Shown: positions 43,251 through 53,194, numbered from the stretch's first letter. The stretch: 64,000 nucleotides of DNA from Raineya sp. (GCA_025454915.1 JALONN010000005.1:1-64000), one strand, 5' to 3'. Notes: generated from the letters alone by a model not told the origin. Numbers and translations are program-made.

Positions 43251-44137
43251 AATATCCCTCCACAATGAATGACTAAAATATTACTTGAAGGCTTGAAAAA
43301 GCCTTTTTTTATGGAATCAAAAATTCCATAGAAAAGCTTTCCTGTATAAACAGGCTCAATGGAGATGCTATGTTGTTGCTCGAATGTTTCTATAAATTGA
43401 AGTAATGCTGGTTTAGATTTGGCATATCCTCCAAAATGATAATCTAATAAAATATTAAAATCTTGGTATTGAGTATATTGTCCTGATTCTAAAAGTTTAT
43501 AAGCCTCATCATATAAAAAAGACGCATTCTTCAATGTGGCAATTCCTATTAATTGTGTTTGGGTGTTGAACAAGCTAACAGCTAAACCAGTAAGTGTTCC
43601 TGCTGTCCCAACACACGTACAAACAGCATCAAAATGAACAGGATACTCAGGTAAAAAAGATAAGATTTCAGCCGTTCCTGCAATAGCTAAAGCATTGCTG
43701 CCTCCTTCAGGAATCAGGTAAAAATCTCCAAATTGTTCTTTGAGGGTTTCAATAAATAATGGGTTCGTTTTCTCTCTATATTGCTCTCTATCAAGATAAT
43801 GTAATGCCATACCTGAATCTTGAGCAAATTGTAATCGAGGATTTAGAGGCAAAATTTCTTCACCTCTAATAATTCCGATGGTTTCAAGATTGAATAGCTT
43901 TCCAGCACTTGCCGTAGCTACAATATGATTGGAAAATGCCCCTCCAAAAGTTAAAATTTTCTGAAATCCTTTTTTTTGAGCTTCCAGAAGATTGTATTTG
44001 AGTTTAAACCATTTATTACCAGAAATATACTTATCCAGTTTATCCAAACGCAATACATACAAAGAAACCCCCTTTTCTACAAAAAGAGGGTTTTCAAGAC
44101 GTTCAATGAGTGTTTCTAAAGGAGGTATAGAAAACAT
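43247..44137 (-). CDS. PLP-dependent deaminase of the ACC deaminase/D-cysteine desulfhydrase family
   Basis: A fold-type II enzyme. K45 in SGNKWFKLKYNL forms the Schiff base, GGAFSNHIVATASAGKLF is the substrate loop, and VGTAGTLTGLAVSLF binds phosphate. Whether the substrate is D-cysteine or another amino acid cannot be told. The start overlaps the gmk stop by one base, so they are coupled. Confidence 0.88.
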   Translation of the reverse strand: MFSIPPLETLIERLENPLFVEKGVSLYVLRLDKLDKYISGNKWFKLKYNLLEAQKKGFQKILTFGGAFSNHIVATASAGKLFNLETIGIIRGEEILPLNPRLQFAQDSGMALHYLDREQYREKTNPLFIETLKEQFGDFYLIPEGGSNALAIAGTAEILSFLPEYPVHFDAVCTCVGTAGTLTGLAVSLFNTQTQLIGIATLKNASFLYDEAYKLLESGQYTQYQDFNILLDYHFGGYAKSKPALLQFIETFEQQHSISIEPVYTGKLFYGIFDSIKKGFFKPSSNILVIHCGGIF

Positions 44138-44712
44138 TATTTACCAATAAAATCTTTTACAATTTGAGTAGCTTTCTCAAGTGTGGCTTCTAAATCTTCA
44201 TTCAACAAAACAACATCGAAACGATTTTCAAAAGACATTTCGTATTCAGCCTTTGCCAATCTTGTTTCAAGGCTTGCGTCTGTTTCTGTCTGACGCTTTA
44301 GTAATCTTTTACGCAATTCATCTACAGAACTTACTTTTACAAAAATAGCCAGGGCATTTTCGCCATAGAACTCTTTTATTCTTAATCCTCCTACAACATC
44401 AACATCAAAAATTACATGTTTGTCTAAATCCCAGATACGTTGTATTTCTGATTTGAGCGTTCCATAATAAGCTCCTGAATATACCTGTTCCCATTCCACA
44501 AATTCCTCATTTCTAATCTTTTGCTCAAACTCTTCTTTATTCATAAAGTAATAATCTTTCCCATTTTCTTCGGTTCTTCCTCTACGTGGGCGTGTACAAG
44601 CTGATATGGAGTAACCCAACGAGGGGATTGTACTAGCCAAATGTTTTACGATAGTGGTTTTTCCTGAACCAGAAGGAGCAGAAAAGATAACTAATTTTCC
44701 TTGTTTATGCAT
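44137..44712 (-). CDS. gmk: Guanylate kinase
   Basis: Phosphorylates GMP to GDP. The P-loop is [36 protein letters not shown] and the GMP-binding [20 protein letters not shown] are conserved. The length (191) is normal. Confidence 0.96.
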   Translation of the reverse strand: MHKQGKLVIFSAPSGSGKTTIVKHLASTIPSLGYSISACTRPRRGRTEENGKDYYFMNKEEFEQKIRNEEFVEWEQVYSGAYYGTLKSEIQRIWDLDKHVIFDVDVVGGLRIKEFYGENALAIFVKVSSVDELRKRLLKRQTETDASLETRLAKAEYEMSFENRFDVVLLNEDLEATLEKATQIVKDFIGK

Positions 44713-44735
44713 AAATGAGTTGGTATTGGGATGAA

Positions 44736-44766
44736 CAAAGGTAAGATGTATTCATTTCGAAAACAA
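44736..44766 (-). promoter_or_regulatory. Promoter of gmk
   Basis: On the minus strand TTG, 20 bases, TACCTTTG (44736-44743), ending 24 bases before the start codon. Confidence 0.6.
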
Positions 44767-44776
44767 AAAATCAGGT

Positions 44777-45784
44777 TTATTTTTCAAGTTCACTAAAAAT
44801 CTTTTTTCCTTTGGCATAGTATTGCCACACAACTGATTTCCTGAAAAAGTGTGTATTTGTTTTTTTACTTCTTTTCAGTTTTCCACTCAAAACCCATCCA
44901 TAAAAATTAAAGTGAGCCTTGATAATAGCCCAAATATTCTTGAATTCACCTTTCTTTAAAAATAATAATCCAGATACACCATCTAAGACGAGCCTGAGAG
45001 GAATCAGCCAAATAAGAGTGGAAAAGGGTGCATTTTTATAGATAGTGGCTAAATTATTTCGGTAGTTTAAAAATGTTTTTTTAGGATTAGATTTATGAAG
45101 CGTACCACCACCTACATGAAAAACCTCAGAATCAAAGCAATACATAATTTTTCCGCTTTCATTGAGAACTCGCCATCCAAAATCAATTTCTTCAAAATGA
45201 GCAAAAAAGTTCTCATCAAAGCCTCCTAATTGATGCCACCAGTCAGCTCTTACACACATGCAGGCTCCTGTTGCCCAATTAATAGAAGTGTTTTCATTAT
45301 ACTGCCCTTTGTCTTCTTCTAAAGTATCGAAAATTCTGCCTCTACAAAAAGCATAACCCCATTTATCCATTAAACCTCCTGCTGCTCCTGCATATTCAAA
45401 ATGCGTTTTCTGGTCGAAGGCTTTAATTTTAGGCTGACATACAACAATATTACGATCTGTTTCCATCAGATTTACCAAAGCATCAGCCCAATGAGGTGTT
45501 ACTTCCACATCGGAGTTGAGTAGAATGTAGTATTGGGCTTCAATTTGAGCCAAGGCTTTGTTATAACCCAAACAAAAACCATAATTTTTATCTAAACCAA
45601 TAGTTTTTACCTGAGGAAAGTTATTTTCTAAAAAAATGATAGAATCGTCTGTAGAGGCATTATCAGCCACTATAATTTGAGCGTTGGGGGTATGGGCTAC
45701 TACTGAGGGTAGAAATTTTTTTAACCAATGCTTTCCATTATAATTGAGAATAACAACTGCAACACTTGGATAAGATGTTTTCAA
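44777..45784 (-). CDS. Family 2 glycosyltransferase
   Basis: GT-A fold: VAVVILNYNGKHWLKKF, IIVADNASTDDSIIFLE, ILLNSDVEVTPHWADALVNL (the metal-binding DVE) and GGFDENFFAHFEEIDFGWRV (the acceptor-side ED motif). It resembles rhamnosyltransferase-like enzymes of surface polysaccharide synthesis. The C-terminus has hydrophobic segments and may bind the membrane. The gene is 12 bases behind the DoxX-like gene. Confidence 0.9.
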   Translation of the reverse strand: MKTSYPSVAVVILNYNGKHWLKKFLPSVVAHTPNAQIIVADNASTDDSIIFLENNFPQVKTIGLDKNYGFCLGYNKALAQIEAQYYILLNSDVEVTPHWADALVNLMETDRNIVVCQPKIKAFDQKTHFEYAGAAGGLMDKWGYAFCRGRIFDTLEEDKGQYNENTSINWATGACMCVRADWWHQLGGFDENFFAHFEEIDFGWRVLNESGKIMYCFDSEVFHVGGGTLHKSNPKKTFLNYRNNLATIYKNAPFSTLIWLIPLRLVLDGVSGLLFLKKGEFKNIWAIIKAHFNFYGWVLSGKLKRSKKTNTHFFRKSVVWQYYAKGKKIFSELEK

Positions 45785-45796
45785 GACAATGGCATT

Positions 45797-46201
45797 TTAG
45801 AATTGTTTCAACATGACCATTGCCATAACAGACAATATAAAATAAGGAACTAATGTAGCTGCTCCTGCATAGTCTTTGGCAATACGTTGCCCAAAAAAGA
45901 GCATAATTAAACTTAAAGCAGATGTCAAAGCTCCATAATAAGCTATTGAGCTTTTGAGTGTGAAAATAATTTGGAATAGTCCAGCTATAGACAAAGCTCC
46001 AGCCGAAATTTCAGCTAAAGTTACCACAGCTAAAAGCAAAGGAACTTGCCTATTTAAGAATGTTTTGGAAAAATGTCCTACAAGCCATGAAAGATTGCCT
46101 TTCCAGTCAAAAATTTTATCTAAACCAGATTGTAAAAATAAAATTGCTAAAAAACCTGCTAAAAATAATTTTACAATGTGTGGGAATTGTAGAAAATCCA
46201 T
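45797..46201 (-). CDS. DoxX-like small membrane protein
   Basis: The 134 residues have four membrane helices, starting FPHIVKLFLAGFLAILFLQS and including QSGLDKIFDWKGNLSWLVGH, which fits the DoxX/DoxD family. Its function in heterotrophs is not settled. Confidence 0.78.
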   Translation of the reverse strand: MDFLQFPHIVKLFLAGFLAILFLQSGLDKIFDWKGNLSWLVGHFSKTFLNRQVPLLLAVVTLAEISAGALSIAGLFQIIFTLKSSIAYYGALTSALSLIMLFFGQRIAKDYAGAATLVPYFILSVMAMVMLKQF

Positions 46202-46325
46202 AATCTTAAGAAATAAATGATAAGTTTAATTGTACAATTTTAAGAATTTGGAGAAAAGAAAAAGGAAAGAAGTGAACATTTATACTAATTTCCTTTTTCT
46301 ATTAAAGTCTTAAATATAAAATATT

Positions 46326-47078
46326 TCAATCAAAGTGTTTTTTAATATAGCCATCAAAACCAGCTTTCTTGATGGTTTGTAGCTGTTTTTCAGCAGTTTG
46401 TTCATCTTCATACGAGCCAACTAGTACTCTGTAAATTCTTTTTTCACTCCAGCCCACTTGTATATAAGATTCCTGAATACCAGCTTGTTGTAAGGTTTTG
46501 CATAATTCCTTCGCATTATCTATATCACCATATGAACCTACTTGTATTCCATAACCTTTTGGAGTTCTTTTAGTTCCCCACATACTGTAAGTGTTACCTG
46601 TTACAAAAGAAGTATCGCTTGGGTTCTTTTTGGGTTCATCAGGTTTAACTGTTGTATTTGTATTATTATTTTGGGTTGCAACAGAATCCTTTTTGGGTTC
46701 ATTGTTATTGGGCTTTGTAATTTCCTCATCTGTAACTACTTCTATCTGAACCTTAGCTGTTCCAGAAAGCATCATGCCTAATTCTTGAGCTGCTGCCTGC
46801 GAAACATCAATGATGCGTGCATGAGCAAAAGGACCTCTGTCATTGATGCGTACAATGACAGACTTATTATTTTTTAAATTTGTCACACGTACTTTTGTAC
46901 CAAACTTAAGAGTTCGGTGGGCTGCTGTGAGTTTGTAAGTATCAAAAGTTTCACCACTGGCTGTTTTTCTACCATGAAACTTACCACCATAATAAGAAGC
47001 CATGCCTTTTTGGGTAAATTTAGCTTGTCCATAAGTTATTTGCCATGAACAAAAAAGCATTATCAATAAAATTCTCAT
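46326..47078 (-). CDS. rlpA: RlpA-like septal lytic transglycosylase with SPOR domain
   Basis: A signal peptide (RILLIMLFCSWQITYGQ) is followed by a double-psi beta-barrel (GMASYYGGKFHGRKTASGE, VRINDRGPFAHARIIDVSQA) that cuts denuded glycan strands, a Thr/Lys/Pro linker, and a C-terminal SPOR domain (YGIQVGSYGDIDNAKELCK) that targets the division site. The start at 47078 lies after the predicted promoter; the ATG at 47132 does not. Confidence 0.92.
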   Translation of the reverse strand: MRILLIMLFCSWQITYGQAKFTQKGMASYYGGKFHGRKTASGETFDTYKLTAAHRTLKFGTKVRVTNLKNNKSVIVRINDRGPFAHARIIDVSQAAAQELGMMLSGTAKVQIEVVTDEEITKPNNNEPKKDSVATQNNNTNTTVKPDEPKKNPSDTSFVTGNTYSMWGTKRTPKGYGIQVGSYGDIDNAKELCKTLQQAGIQESYIQVGWSEKRIYRVLVGSYEDEQTAEKQLQTIKKAGFDGYIKKHFD

Positions 47079-47101
47079 ACCTATTTTATTGTTTGAAAAC
47101 G

Positions 47102-47109
47102 CAAAAGTA
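47102..47109 (-). promoter_or_regulatory. -7 box of rlpA
   Basis: TACTTTTG on the minus strand, 24 bases before the rlpA start at 47078, in the short divergent region shared with tsaE. Confidence 0.5.
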
Positions 47110-47145
47110 GTAATTTTAGCCCACATAGACAAGTTTTTTTATAAT

Positions 47146-47580
47146 ATGCTGTTATTGAAAGAATTACAATGCGAATCTTTACAGGAGCTTCCCCTTGTAG
47201 CTTCTCAAATTGTCGAGGAGTGCAAGAATTATCGTGTTTGGATTTTTGAGGGGCAAATGGGAGCTGGTAAAACAACACTTATCAAGCAAATTTGTAAAGT
47301 GTTGGGTGTATTGGATGAAGTTCAGAGTCCCACCTTTTCAATTGTTAATGAATATCACACAGAGAATCATCAGCGTATTTATCATTTTGATTTCTACCGC
47401 TTGCGTTCTGAACAAGAAGCCTACGATATAGGTTATGAAGAATATTTTTATGATGAAAAAGCCTACAGTTTTTTAGAATGGGCTTCTAAAGTGAGTAACT
47501 TATTACCACCTAAAAGTATACAAATCAATATTGAAGTTATGGGAGAAGAAAAAAGAAAATATACAATAGTAGAATTATGA
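47146..47580 (+). CDS. tsaE: tRNA threonylcarbamoyladenosine synthesis ATPase
   Basis: The Walker A motif is GQMGAGKTTLIKQI, and SPTFSIVNEYH and FDFYRLRSEQEAYDIGYEEY are conserved. TsaE works with TsaB and TsaD in making t6A37 of tRNA. The start at 47146 gives the normal length of 144 residues; 47089 overlaps the divergent promoter. Confidence 0.93.
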   Translation: MLLLKELQCESLQELPLVASQIVEECKNYRVWIFEGQMGAGKTTLIKQICKVLGVLDEVQSPTFSIVNEYHTENHQRIYHFDFYRLRSEQEAYDIGYEEYFYDEKAYSFLEWASKVSNLLPPKSIQINIEVMGEEKRKYTIVEL

Positions 47581-47581
47581 A

Positions 47582-47968
47582 TTAGTTCAAACGATATGGA
47601 ACAATGAGCTTAAATTCAGGAATAACTACACTAAATTTTTTACCATCCATCACTCGTTCCATTGTGTAAGTCCCTTTCATTTTACCAATATCTGATTTAA
47701 TATTACAACCTGATACATACTCATGAATATCGCCAGGTTCAAGAATAGGCTGTTTACCTATTACACCATCTCCTTTTACCTCTGTGATAACACCACAAGA
47801 ATCATATATAAACCAATGTCGGGAAAGTAGTTGTACGGTATAAGCACTACCATTTTCAATCCGAACCTTGTAAGTAAAAGCATAGTGTGACTGCTTAGGA
47901 CTAGAGTAGTCTGGATGATATTCTGTTTGGACACTCACCTTTACACCTTCTGTAATTTGGGTAACCAT
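47582..47968 (-). CDS. apaG: ApaG protein
   Basis: The 128-residue sequence begins MVTQITEGVKVSVQTEYHPD and has the family's YAFTYKVRIENGSAYTVQLL, SRHWFIYDSCG and GDGVIGKQPILEPGDIHEYV with the FN3-like fold. ApaG is linked to Co2+/Mg2+ sensitivity and dinucleotide polyphosphates. It ends one base from the tsaE stop. The start at 47968 follows a -7 box. Confidence 0.93.
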   Translation of the reverse strand: MVTQITEGVKVSVQTEYHPDYSSPKQSHYAFTYKVRIENGSAYTVQLLSRHWFIYDSCGVITEVKGDGVIGKQPILEPGDIHEYVSGCNIKSDIGKMKGTYTMERVMDGKKFSVVIPEFKLIVPYRLN

Positions 47969-47986
47969 CTTCAATTGCGTTTGAAC

Positions 47987-47994
47987 CAAAAATA
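47987..47994 (-). promoter_or_regulatory. -7 box of apaG
   Basis: TATTTTTG on the minus strand, 19 bases before the start codon at 47968; it excludes the ATG at 47989. Confidence 0.55.
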
Positions 47995-48065
47995 CAAACT
48001 TCTTATCTTGATACCAAAAAAAATTGGAGTAATTTTATACCTTTATTGAATAGAAATAAGACAAC

Positions 48066-48989
48066 ATGAAAGCTAAAAAAAAATATTTGATTTCAGTAGT
48101 AGGGGCAACAGCCGTAGGTAAAACAGACCTAGCTATCACACTTGCCAAAGAGCTGGATACTAAAATTATATCTGCTGATTCAAGGCAGTTCTTTAAAGAA
48201 TTGAGTATCGGTACAGCCAAACCGTCTAAAACGGAAATGAAAGGAGTGAAACATTACTTGATTGATAATTTATCTATTGCAGAGAATTACAATATAGGCG
48301 ATTTTGAAAAAGATGCTCTTCATGCTCTTAAAAATATTTATAGAAAAAATAACAGAGCAATTCTGGTGGGAGGTTCGGGTTTATACTGTAAGGTACTTTG
48401 GGAAGGAATAGATGATATGCCTGAAATTGATTTGGAACTCAGAAAGCAAATTCAGGATGATTATCAACAAAAAGGTTTGACATTCCTTCAAGAAGAAGTA
48501 CGCCGATTAGACCCAGTTTATTTTTTGCAAGTAGATATTAAAAATCCTCAAAGATTGATGAGAGCTTTAGAAATGTGTATTACCACAGGAAAGCCCTTTT
48601 CTAGTTTTAGAAAAGGAAAAAAAGGAAAAAGAAATTTTCATAATATCAAAATAGGTTTAGAAAGACCAAGAGAGGAATTGTATGATAGAATCAATCAAAG
48701 AATGGATTTAATGCTAGAGGCAGGGCTTCTGGAAGAAGCCAAAGCTGTATATAATTTTAAATATCATAATGCGTTACAGACAGTAGGGTATCGAGAAATT
48801 TTTGATTTCATGGAAAATAAACAAGATTGGAATGAAACAGTACGATTATTAAAACAAAACTCCAGACATTATGCTAAACGCCAAATGACATGGTTTAAAA
48901 AGGATTCAGAAATAAAATGGTTTCATCCTTCAGAATATTCAAAAATATTAGAGTATATTCATGAAAGAATTTCTTCATTGTTAGTCTAA
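48066..48989 (+). CDS. miaA: tRNA dimethylallyltransferase
   Basis: Modifies A37 of tRNAs that read UNN codons. The P-loop GATAVGKTDLAITLAK, the DSRQFFKELSIGTAKPS strand, LVGGSGLYCKVLWEGIDDMP and YAKRQMTWFKKD are diagnostic. The length of 307 is normal. Confidence 0.95.
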   Translation: MKAKKKYLISVVGATAVGKTDLAITLAKELDTKIISADSRQFFKELSIGTAKPSKTEMKGVKHYLIDNLSIAENYNIGDFEKDALHALKNIYRKNNRAILVGGSGLYCKVLWEGIDDMPEIDLELRKQIQDDYQQKGLTFLQEEVRRLDPVYFLQVDIKNPQRLMRALEMCITTGKPFSSFRKGKKGKRNFHNIKIGLERPREELYDRINQRMDLMLEAGLLEEAKAVYNFKYHNALQTVGYREIFDFMENKQDWNETVRLLKQNSRHYAKRQMTWFKKDSEIKWFHPSEYSKILEYIHERISSLLV

Positions 48990-49060
48990 AATACTTATTG
49001 CTTAAACTTTATTTGTATCAATCACTATAAAAACTTAAATGAAAATGATATTTATAAGCT

Positions 49061-49891
49061 ATGACATTCAATACATTCAAAAAAGTAGGTACAAAACTAT
49101 ATATTCAGTTTATTGCACTGGTTGTAGTACTTACACTAATTAATCAACTGATTATACAATATGTACTTCATCAGAGAGCATATGAGTCTCGTATTATTAG
49201 TTTAGCAGGTAAACAAAGAATGCTCAGCCAGAAAATTGTTAAATTGGCTTGTCAAAATCATTATGAAGAAGTGTTACCTCTTTTGGAAGAATGGAATGAC
49301 ATACATATAGGTTTGCAACAAGGCTGTTCTGTTTTAGGAGTTCCAAAGCTTGAAAATCAGTATATTAAAGCAATGTTTGATGAGGTTAATCCTGTTCAAA
49401 CTAAAATCTATTGGGCAGTAAAACGTTCTCCTGTCCCCAAAGAGACCTCTGAAAATAGATTTGTATTACGAAATATGGATAGTGCCTTTATGCATTCGAT
49501 GGATAAAATTATTTGGGCTTTGGAGGAAGACTCAAAAAAAAAGCAACAAAGCCTTATTTTTTTGGAGATAGCTCTGGCTACTATATCATTGATTATTATT
49601 TTTGCAGTAGTTTTTTTTGTGATACGTCCTGCTATTCAGACTATTACTGAACAAAACAGGGCTTTAGGACAAATAGCTTTCACACAGTCACATCATGTAC
49701 GGAGGCATCTGGTTAATATTATGGGAACTGTGAGTTTAATTAAAGAAGAAAAAATATCTTTAACACAAGAACAAAAACAACTTTTTGAATTATTAGAAGA
49801 GGCTTCTAATAACTTAGATGATACCATTCATGAAGTTGTAAAAAAAGTAAATGCACTACAAAATCAGTCTAACGCTAAAAATCATGATTAA
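49061..49891 (+). CDS. Membrane protein with PilJ-type sensor region and an H-box-like helix, no ATPase domain
   Basis: Two membrane helices (LYIQFIALVVVLTLINQLII and ALATISLIIIFAVVFFVIRP) frame a periplasmic region with ISLAGKQRMLSQKIVKLACQ, the type IV pilus chemoreceptor-like N-terminal module. The cytoplasmic part has FTQSHHVRRHLVNIMGTVSL, related to HisKA, and a short helix, then stops. It lacks the N and G boxes. It resembles the protein at 14167 and may be phosphorylated by, or dimerise with, a complete kinase. Confidence 0.8.
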   Translation: MTFNTFKKVGTKLYIQFIALVVVLTLINQLIIQYVLHQRAYESRIISLAGKQRMLSQKIVKLACQNHYEEVLPLLEEWNDIHIGLQQGCSVLGVPKLENQYIKAMFDEVNPVQTKIYWAVKRSPVPKETSENRFVLRNMDSAFMHSMDKIIWALEEDSKKKQQSLIFLEIALATISLIIIFAVVFFVIRPAIQTITEQNRALGQIAFTQSHHVRRHLVNIMGTVSLIKEEKISLTQEQKQLFELLEEASNNLDDTIHEVVKKVNALQNQSNAKNHD

Positions 49892-50603
49892 AATTTTATT
49901 CTTATGCTTTTTCATGTTGTTTGGATTTTTTTTAAAAGCTCAAAATCATCATTCAACAGATAAACCATCTGTACATGGCATGACACTCATGGGGACAGAG
50001 ACTATTTATGCATCTCATTTACCCATGTTTCATAGTCCTCACGATTATCAGATTATTTTAGAACTTCAATTTTCTAAAGAAACTCAAGCCAAATACCTTA
50101 CAGAGAAGAAAAACAATCCACAAGAAGTCCTTTATACTTTAGAACCTGAAGTTTTCGTATTACCCACAATGGTACATAAAACAAAGAAATTTAAGGCAAA
50201 CTTGTACAGAGGGCATTTTGAAAGGGGAGGTGTAAAGTTTTTAGAAAATGTAGAAGTTATGATTTCTAAGGTGATTTATTTCCAAAAGTTTAATATAAAT
50301 GCTCCCAAACCTAATATACTGATGTATATTTTATTTGGAAATGAAAAAGAACAATTCATGGCTCATCAAATAGTTTCTAAGCCTGACTTTGATGAAAATC
50401 TGGTAGTTCAGATAAAAGATGAACAATGGATAAAGCAACTCAAAAAAGAGAAATTTTTACTAGTTCGTTTTGTAGAAAAAAACGAAAGGAAACCATTCTC
50501 TTGGGCTAGTGCTGAAGGTAAAATAGCAGTTCAGAACTACTTAAAAACTATTCAATTTCTAAGTCACCAAACTCTTTATTTAGAATTTGGTGATTTAGAG
50601 TAG
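49884..50603 (+). CDS. Secreted hypothetical protein
   Basis: The ATG at 49884 overlaps the previous stop (ATGATTAA) and gives a signal peptide IKILFLCFFMLFGFFLKAQ, so it is coupled to the PilJ-like sensor. The mature part (SVHGMTLMGTETIYASHLPM, HSPHDYQIILELQFSKET) is beta-rich and has no family I can name. Coupling suggests it is a periplasmic partner of the sensor. Confidence 0.7.
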   Translation: MIKILFLCFFMLFGFFLKAQNHHSTDKPSVHGMTLMGTETIYASHLPMFHSPHDYQIILELQFSKETQAKYLTEKKNNPQEVLYTLEPEVFVLPTMVHKTKKFKANLYRGHFERGGVKFLENVEVMISKVIYFQKFNINAPKPNILMYILFGNEKEQFMAHQIVSKPDFDENLVVQIKDEQWIKQLKKEKFLLVRFVEKNERKPFSWASAEGKIAVQNYLKTIQFLSHQTLYLEFGDLE

Positions 50604-50607
50604 AGCT

Positions 50608-51588
50608 TTATTGTTCTGCAATTGTAGGTTCTGAAATCTTGATAAATGGTTCATCTTCTTTCTCTTTTGCCCCCATTTTCTTTTTCCTGCTTGCTGAAAG
50701 AGAAATAAGAATAGGATATGAAAATACTGCCAACAAAATGACTCCAGCTCCAATATAGAAGTTAACAGACATTTTTTCTTTTTCTCCAAAAATAAGAAAA
50801 GCAAGTAAAATACCATATACAGGCTCCAGATTCACAGTTAAGTTTACAGCAAAAACAGAAAACTTCTTCATGAGTTTGACACCCATTGGGTAAGCATAAA
50901 CAGTACAAATTAAAGACAAAATACTTATCCAAAGCCATTCTGTACCCACAGGAACGACGTCAAAGGGTTCGGGTGTGGCAAGTTGATAAAACCCTAAAAA
51001 GATAGCTACTGAAATAAAAGCTCCTACCATTTCGTAAAAAGTAATGGTAAACTGATCATACTTTTTTACGAATTTAGAGTTTAAAACACTAAAAAGTGCT
51101 CCAGCCAATGCAGAGAGCATTCCTAATAAAAAACCATTGGCATAATGAAATTCGGAACTAAACACCTGAAAAATTCCAGCAAAAGTAATAAGCCCTAAAA
51201 CAATTTGAAAAGTTCTAAATTTTCTTTTGTAAAACATAGGTTCAAGCAAACTTGTCCAAAGAGTTGTGGTAGCCAGTCCTACTAAACACACCGAAATATT
51301 GGATACTCTGGATGCCCCAAAAAATAAAAGCCAGTGTACAGCAATAATACCTCCAGTACCAAGAATTTTTAACAAATCTTTGGTAGGGACCTGAAAAGTT
51401 TTTTTAATCCATACAAACCAGATTCCCAATGCGATGGATGTAATAAGCGTTCTATAAAAAACAAGAACCAGAGGATTCAGAGAAATGAGTCTTTTATCTC
51501 CAAGTATTGCTGTAAATCCCCAAATCAATACTATAAAATGTAATAGGAAATAATCTTTTAGTGTAGGTTTTTGCATAGTTTTAGGCAT
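50608..51588 (-). CDS. EamA-family transporter
   Basis: Ten membrane helices in two EamA repeats: LKDYFLLHFIVLIWGFTAIL and later VNLEPVYGILLAFLIFGEKE, the conserved end of the second repeat. Members of the drug/metabolite superfamily export amino acids and other small molecules; substrate unknown. It overlaps the upstream permease gene by eight bases. Confidence 0.9.
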   Translation of the reverse strand: MPKTMQKPTLKDYFLLHFIVLIWGFTAILGDKRLISLNPLVLVFYRTLITSIALGIWFVWIKKTFQVPTKDLLKILGTGGIIAVHWLLFFGASRVSNISVCLVGLATTTLWTSLLEPMFYKRKFRTFQIVLGLITFAGIFQVFSSEFHYANGFLLGMLSALAGALFSVLNSKFVKKYDQFTITFYEMVGAFISVAIFLGFYQLATPEPFDVVPVGTEWLWISILSLICTVYAYPMGVKLMKKFSVFAVNLTVNLEPVYGILLAFLIFGEKEKMSVNFYIGAGVILLAVFSYPILISLSASRKKKMGAKEKEDEPFIKISEPTIAEQ

Positions 51589-52753
51589 GTGCCACTGCCT
51601 TGGGTGTTTTTTTTCTAAGTGTGAAATCTTTTAAAAATTCTAAAAATACAATTCTTTTGAGTTTGTCATCTTGTAATACCATGATTCTATACATGACTAT
51701 TCCGATGAGCGTGAAAACTACATTGGGCATCCAAACGGCAATTAATATAGGCATTTTGCCACTATTGGCTATGGCTTTGGTAGCTATGATATAAAAAAGC
51801 AAATATACAAAAGCAAGTACAAAACCCAAAGCAATTTGTCCTCCAATTCCTCTTCTATTCTTTTTTGAAGCAACAATCACACCAAAAAATGTCAGAATAA
51901 CCATTGCAAATGGATAAGTATAACGAGCATATTTTTCAGTAATATATATATTGACACCTTCAGCACCTCTTTGGCGTAACAAAGCTATGTAGGTGTCCAA
52001 TTCAGGAAATGTCAATTTTTCTTGAAATTGATGTTTATCTTCAAAGTCTTCGGGTTTGATATTAATGGTTGTATCTGTTCTTGTTTTTTTGAAAACTAAT
52101 TCCTCTTGTGTTCCTTTTATTTTACGAAGTACATATTGATCCATTTTCCATTTTTTCTTGGTACTATCCCAAAAAATAGCAGGGGCTTCCAACTTTTCTA
52201 TCAGTTTGTTGTTTTCAAATTTTTCCAAAGTAAAACGATAACCTATTTTTGTATAGCTTTGGTAATCTTGCATATATGCATATACATTAGGAGAAATGCC
52301 AATGTGTAGATTTCTATGTAAACGATGTTCTTGCCCTTTAATATGCATAATATCAAAGTTGACTCTTATTTTATTGGCATCTGGAATAACCCAACCAGTT
52401 AGGTAAAATGTTATGATACCAAGCAATAAAGAGCCTATCAAATAAGGACGTAAAAAACGCATAAAAGTAATCCCTGAACTGAGCATAGCAACAATTTCGG
52501 TACGTGCCGATAATTGAGCTGTAACAAATACTGCAGCAATAAACACAAGTAGGGGACTTACTAAATTGATGAGATAAGGAATATAGTTGAAATAAAACTC
52601 TGTAATAATCTCTTTCCAAGTGGGTTTCATTTTCCTGAAAGTGTCTATCTTTTCTACCATGTCAATGACTAAAATGATAAGAATAAAGATGAGCACAATA
52701 AAGAAAAATGCCTTGATAAACTTCTTGAAAATATATAAATCTAAAATCTTCAT
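51581..52753 (-). CDS. LptF/LptG-type permease of lipopolysaccharide export
   Basis: Begins LDLYIFKKFIKAFFFIVLIF, the typical first helix, followed by three further membrane spans and a periplasmic jellyroll (about residues 130-260). ATVLS-like elements such as TEIVAMLSSGITFMRFLRPY contact the LptB ATPase. Bacteroidota often have LptF/G genes away from each other, so I cannot decide between LptF and LptG. The start at 52753 follows a promoter at 52775 and removes an unlikely N-terminal extension. Confidence 0.9.
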   Translation of the reverse strand: MKILDLYIFKKFIKAFFFIVLIFILIILVIDMVEKIDTFRKMKPTWKEIITEFYFNYIPYLINLVSPLLVFIAAVFVTAQLSARTEIVAMLSSGITFMRFLRPYLIGSLLLGIITFYLTGWVIPDANKIRVNFDIMHIKGQEHRLHRNLHIGISPNVYAYMQDYQSYTKIGYRFTLEKFENNKLIEKLEAPAIFWDSTKKKWKMDQYVLRKIKGTQEELVFKKTRTDTTINIKPEDFEDKHQFQEKLTFPELDTYIALLRQRGAEGVNIYITEKYARYTYPFAMVILTFFGVIVASKKNRRGIGGQIALGFVLAFVYLLFYIIATKAIANSGKMPILIAVWMPNVVFTLIGIVMYRIMVLQDDKLKRIVFLEFLKDFTLRKKTPKAVAHA

Positions 52754-52774
52754 ACAAATACAATAAGGGCATAT

Positions 52775-52782
52775 CAAATATA
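52775..52782 (-). promoter_or_regulatory. -7 box of the LptF/G-type gene
   Basis: TATATTTG on the minus strand, 22 bases before the start at 52753. Confidence 0.55.
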
Positions 52783-53186
52783 AGTTTGATAACCCGATTT
52801 TTAAGGTTGTAAAACTACGTTTTTTTGAGGAAATTTCATTCAAAAATTTTGCCGAAAAAGTTATATGCTTATACTTTTTTTAAATACATATTTCTTAGAA
52901 AAATAATAGAATACAAATCATAAAAGAAACTTTGTTTTTAAAAGTTGCACCTGTTTTTTTATAAAGCATCTTTATTTTTGAAACAAAGTTTTATATTCAA
53001 TAAGCTTTACTTTGATTTATAAAGTATCTTTTGTGGAGTATAAAAGTAGTTTTTTTAGAAAAAAATGCGTAAGCTTTTAAATTTCAAAGTATTATTAATT
53101 GTTTGATTTTCAAAACTTTATTTTTTAAAGTGTAAAATTTTTATAAAAAAAGTGTTTTTTTTTATAGGAATTTTCAAATAAATATT
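52783..53186. other. AT-rich intergenic region, no gene seen
   Basis: About 400 bases of very AT-rich sequence between divergent genes. AAACTTTGTTT (52927) and AAACAAAGTTT (52981) form an 11-bp inverted repeat, and TATAAAGCATCTTT recurs as TATAAAGTATCTTT 60-90 bases later. These may be regulatory for the histone-like gene. No RNA gene is recognised. Confidence 0.5.
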
Positions 53187-53194
53187 TAGCTTTG
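53187..53194 (+). promoter_or_regulatory. -7 box of the histone-like gene
   Basis: TAGCTTTG, 40 bases before the start codon at 53235. Confidence 0.55.
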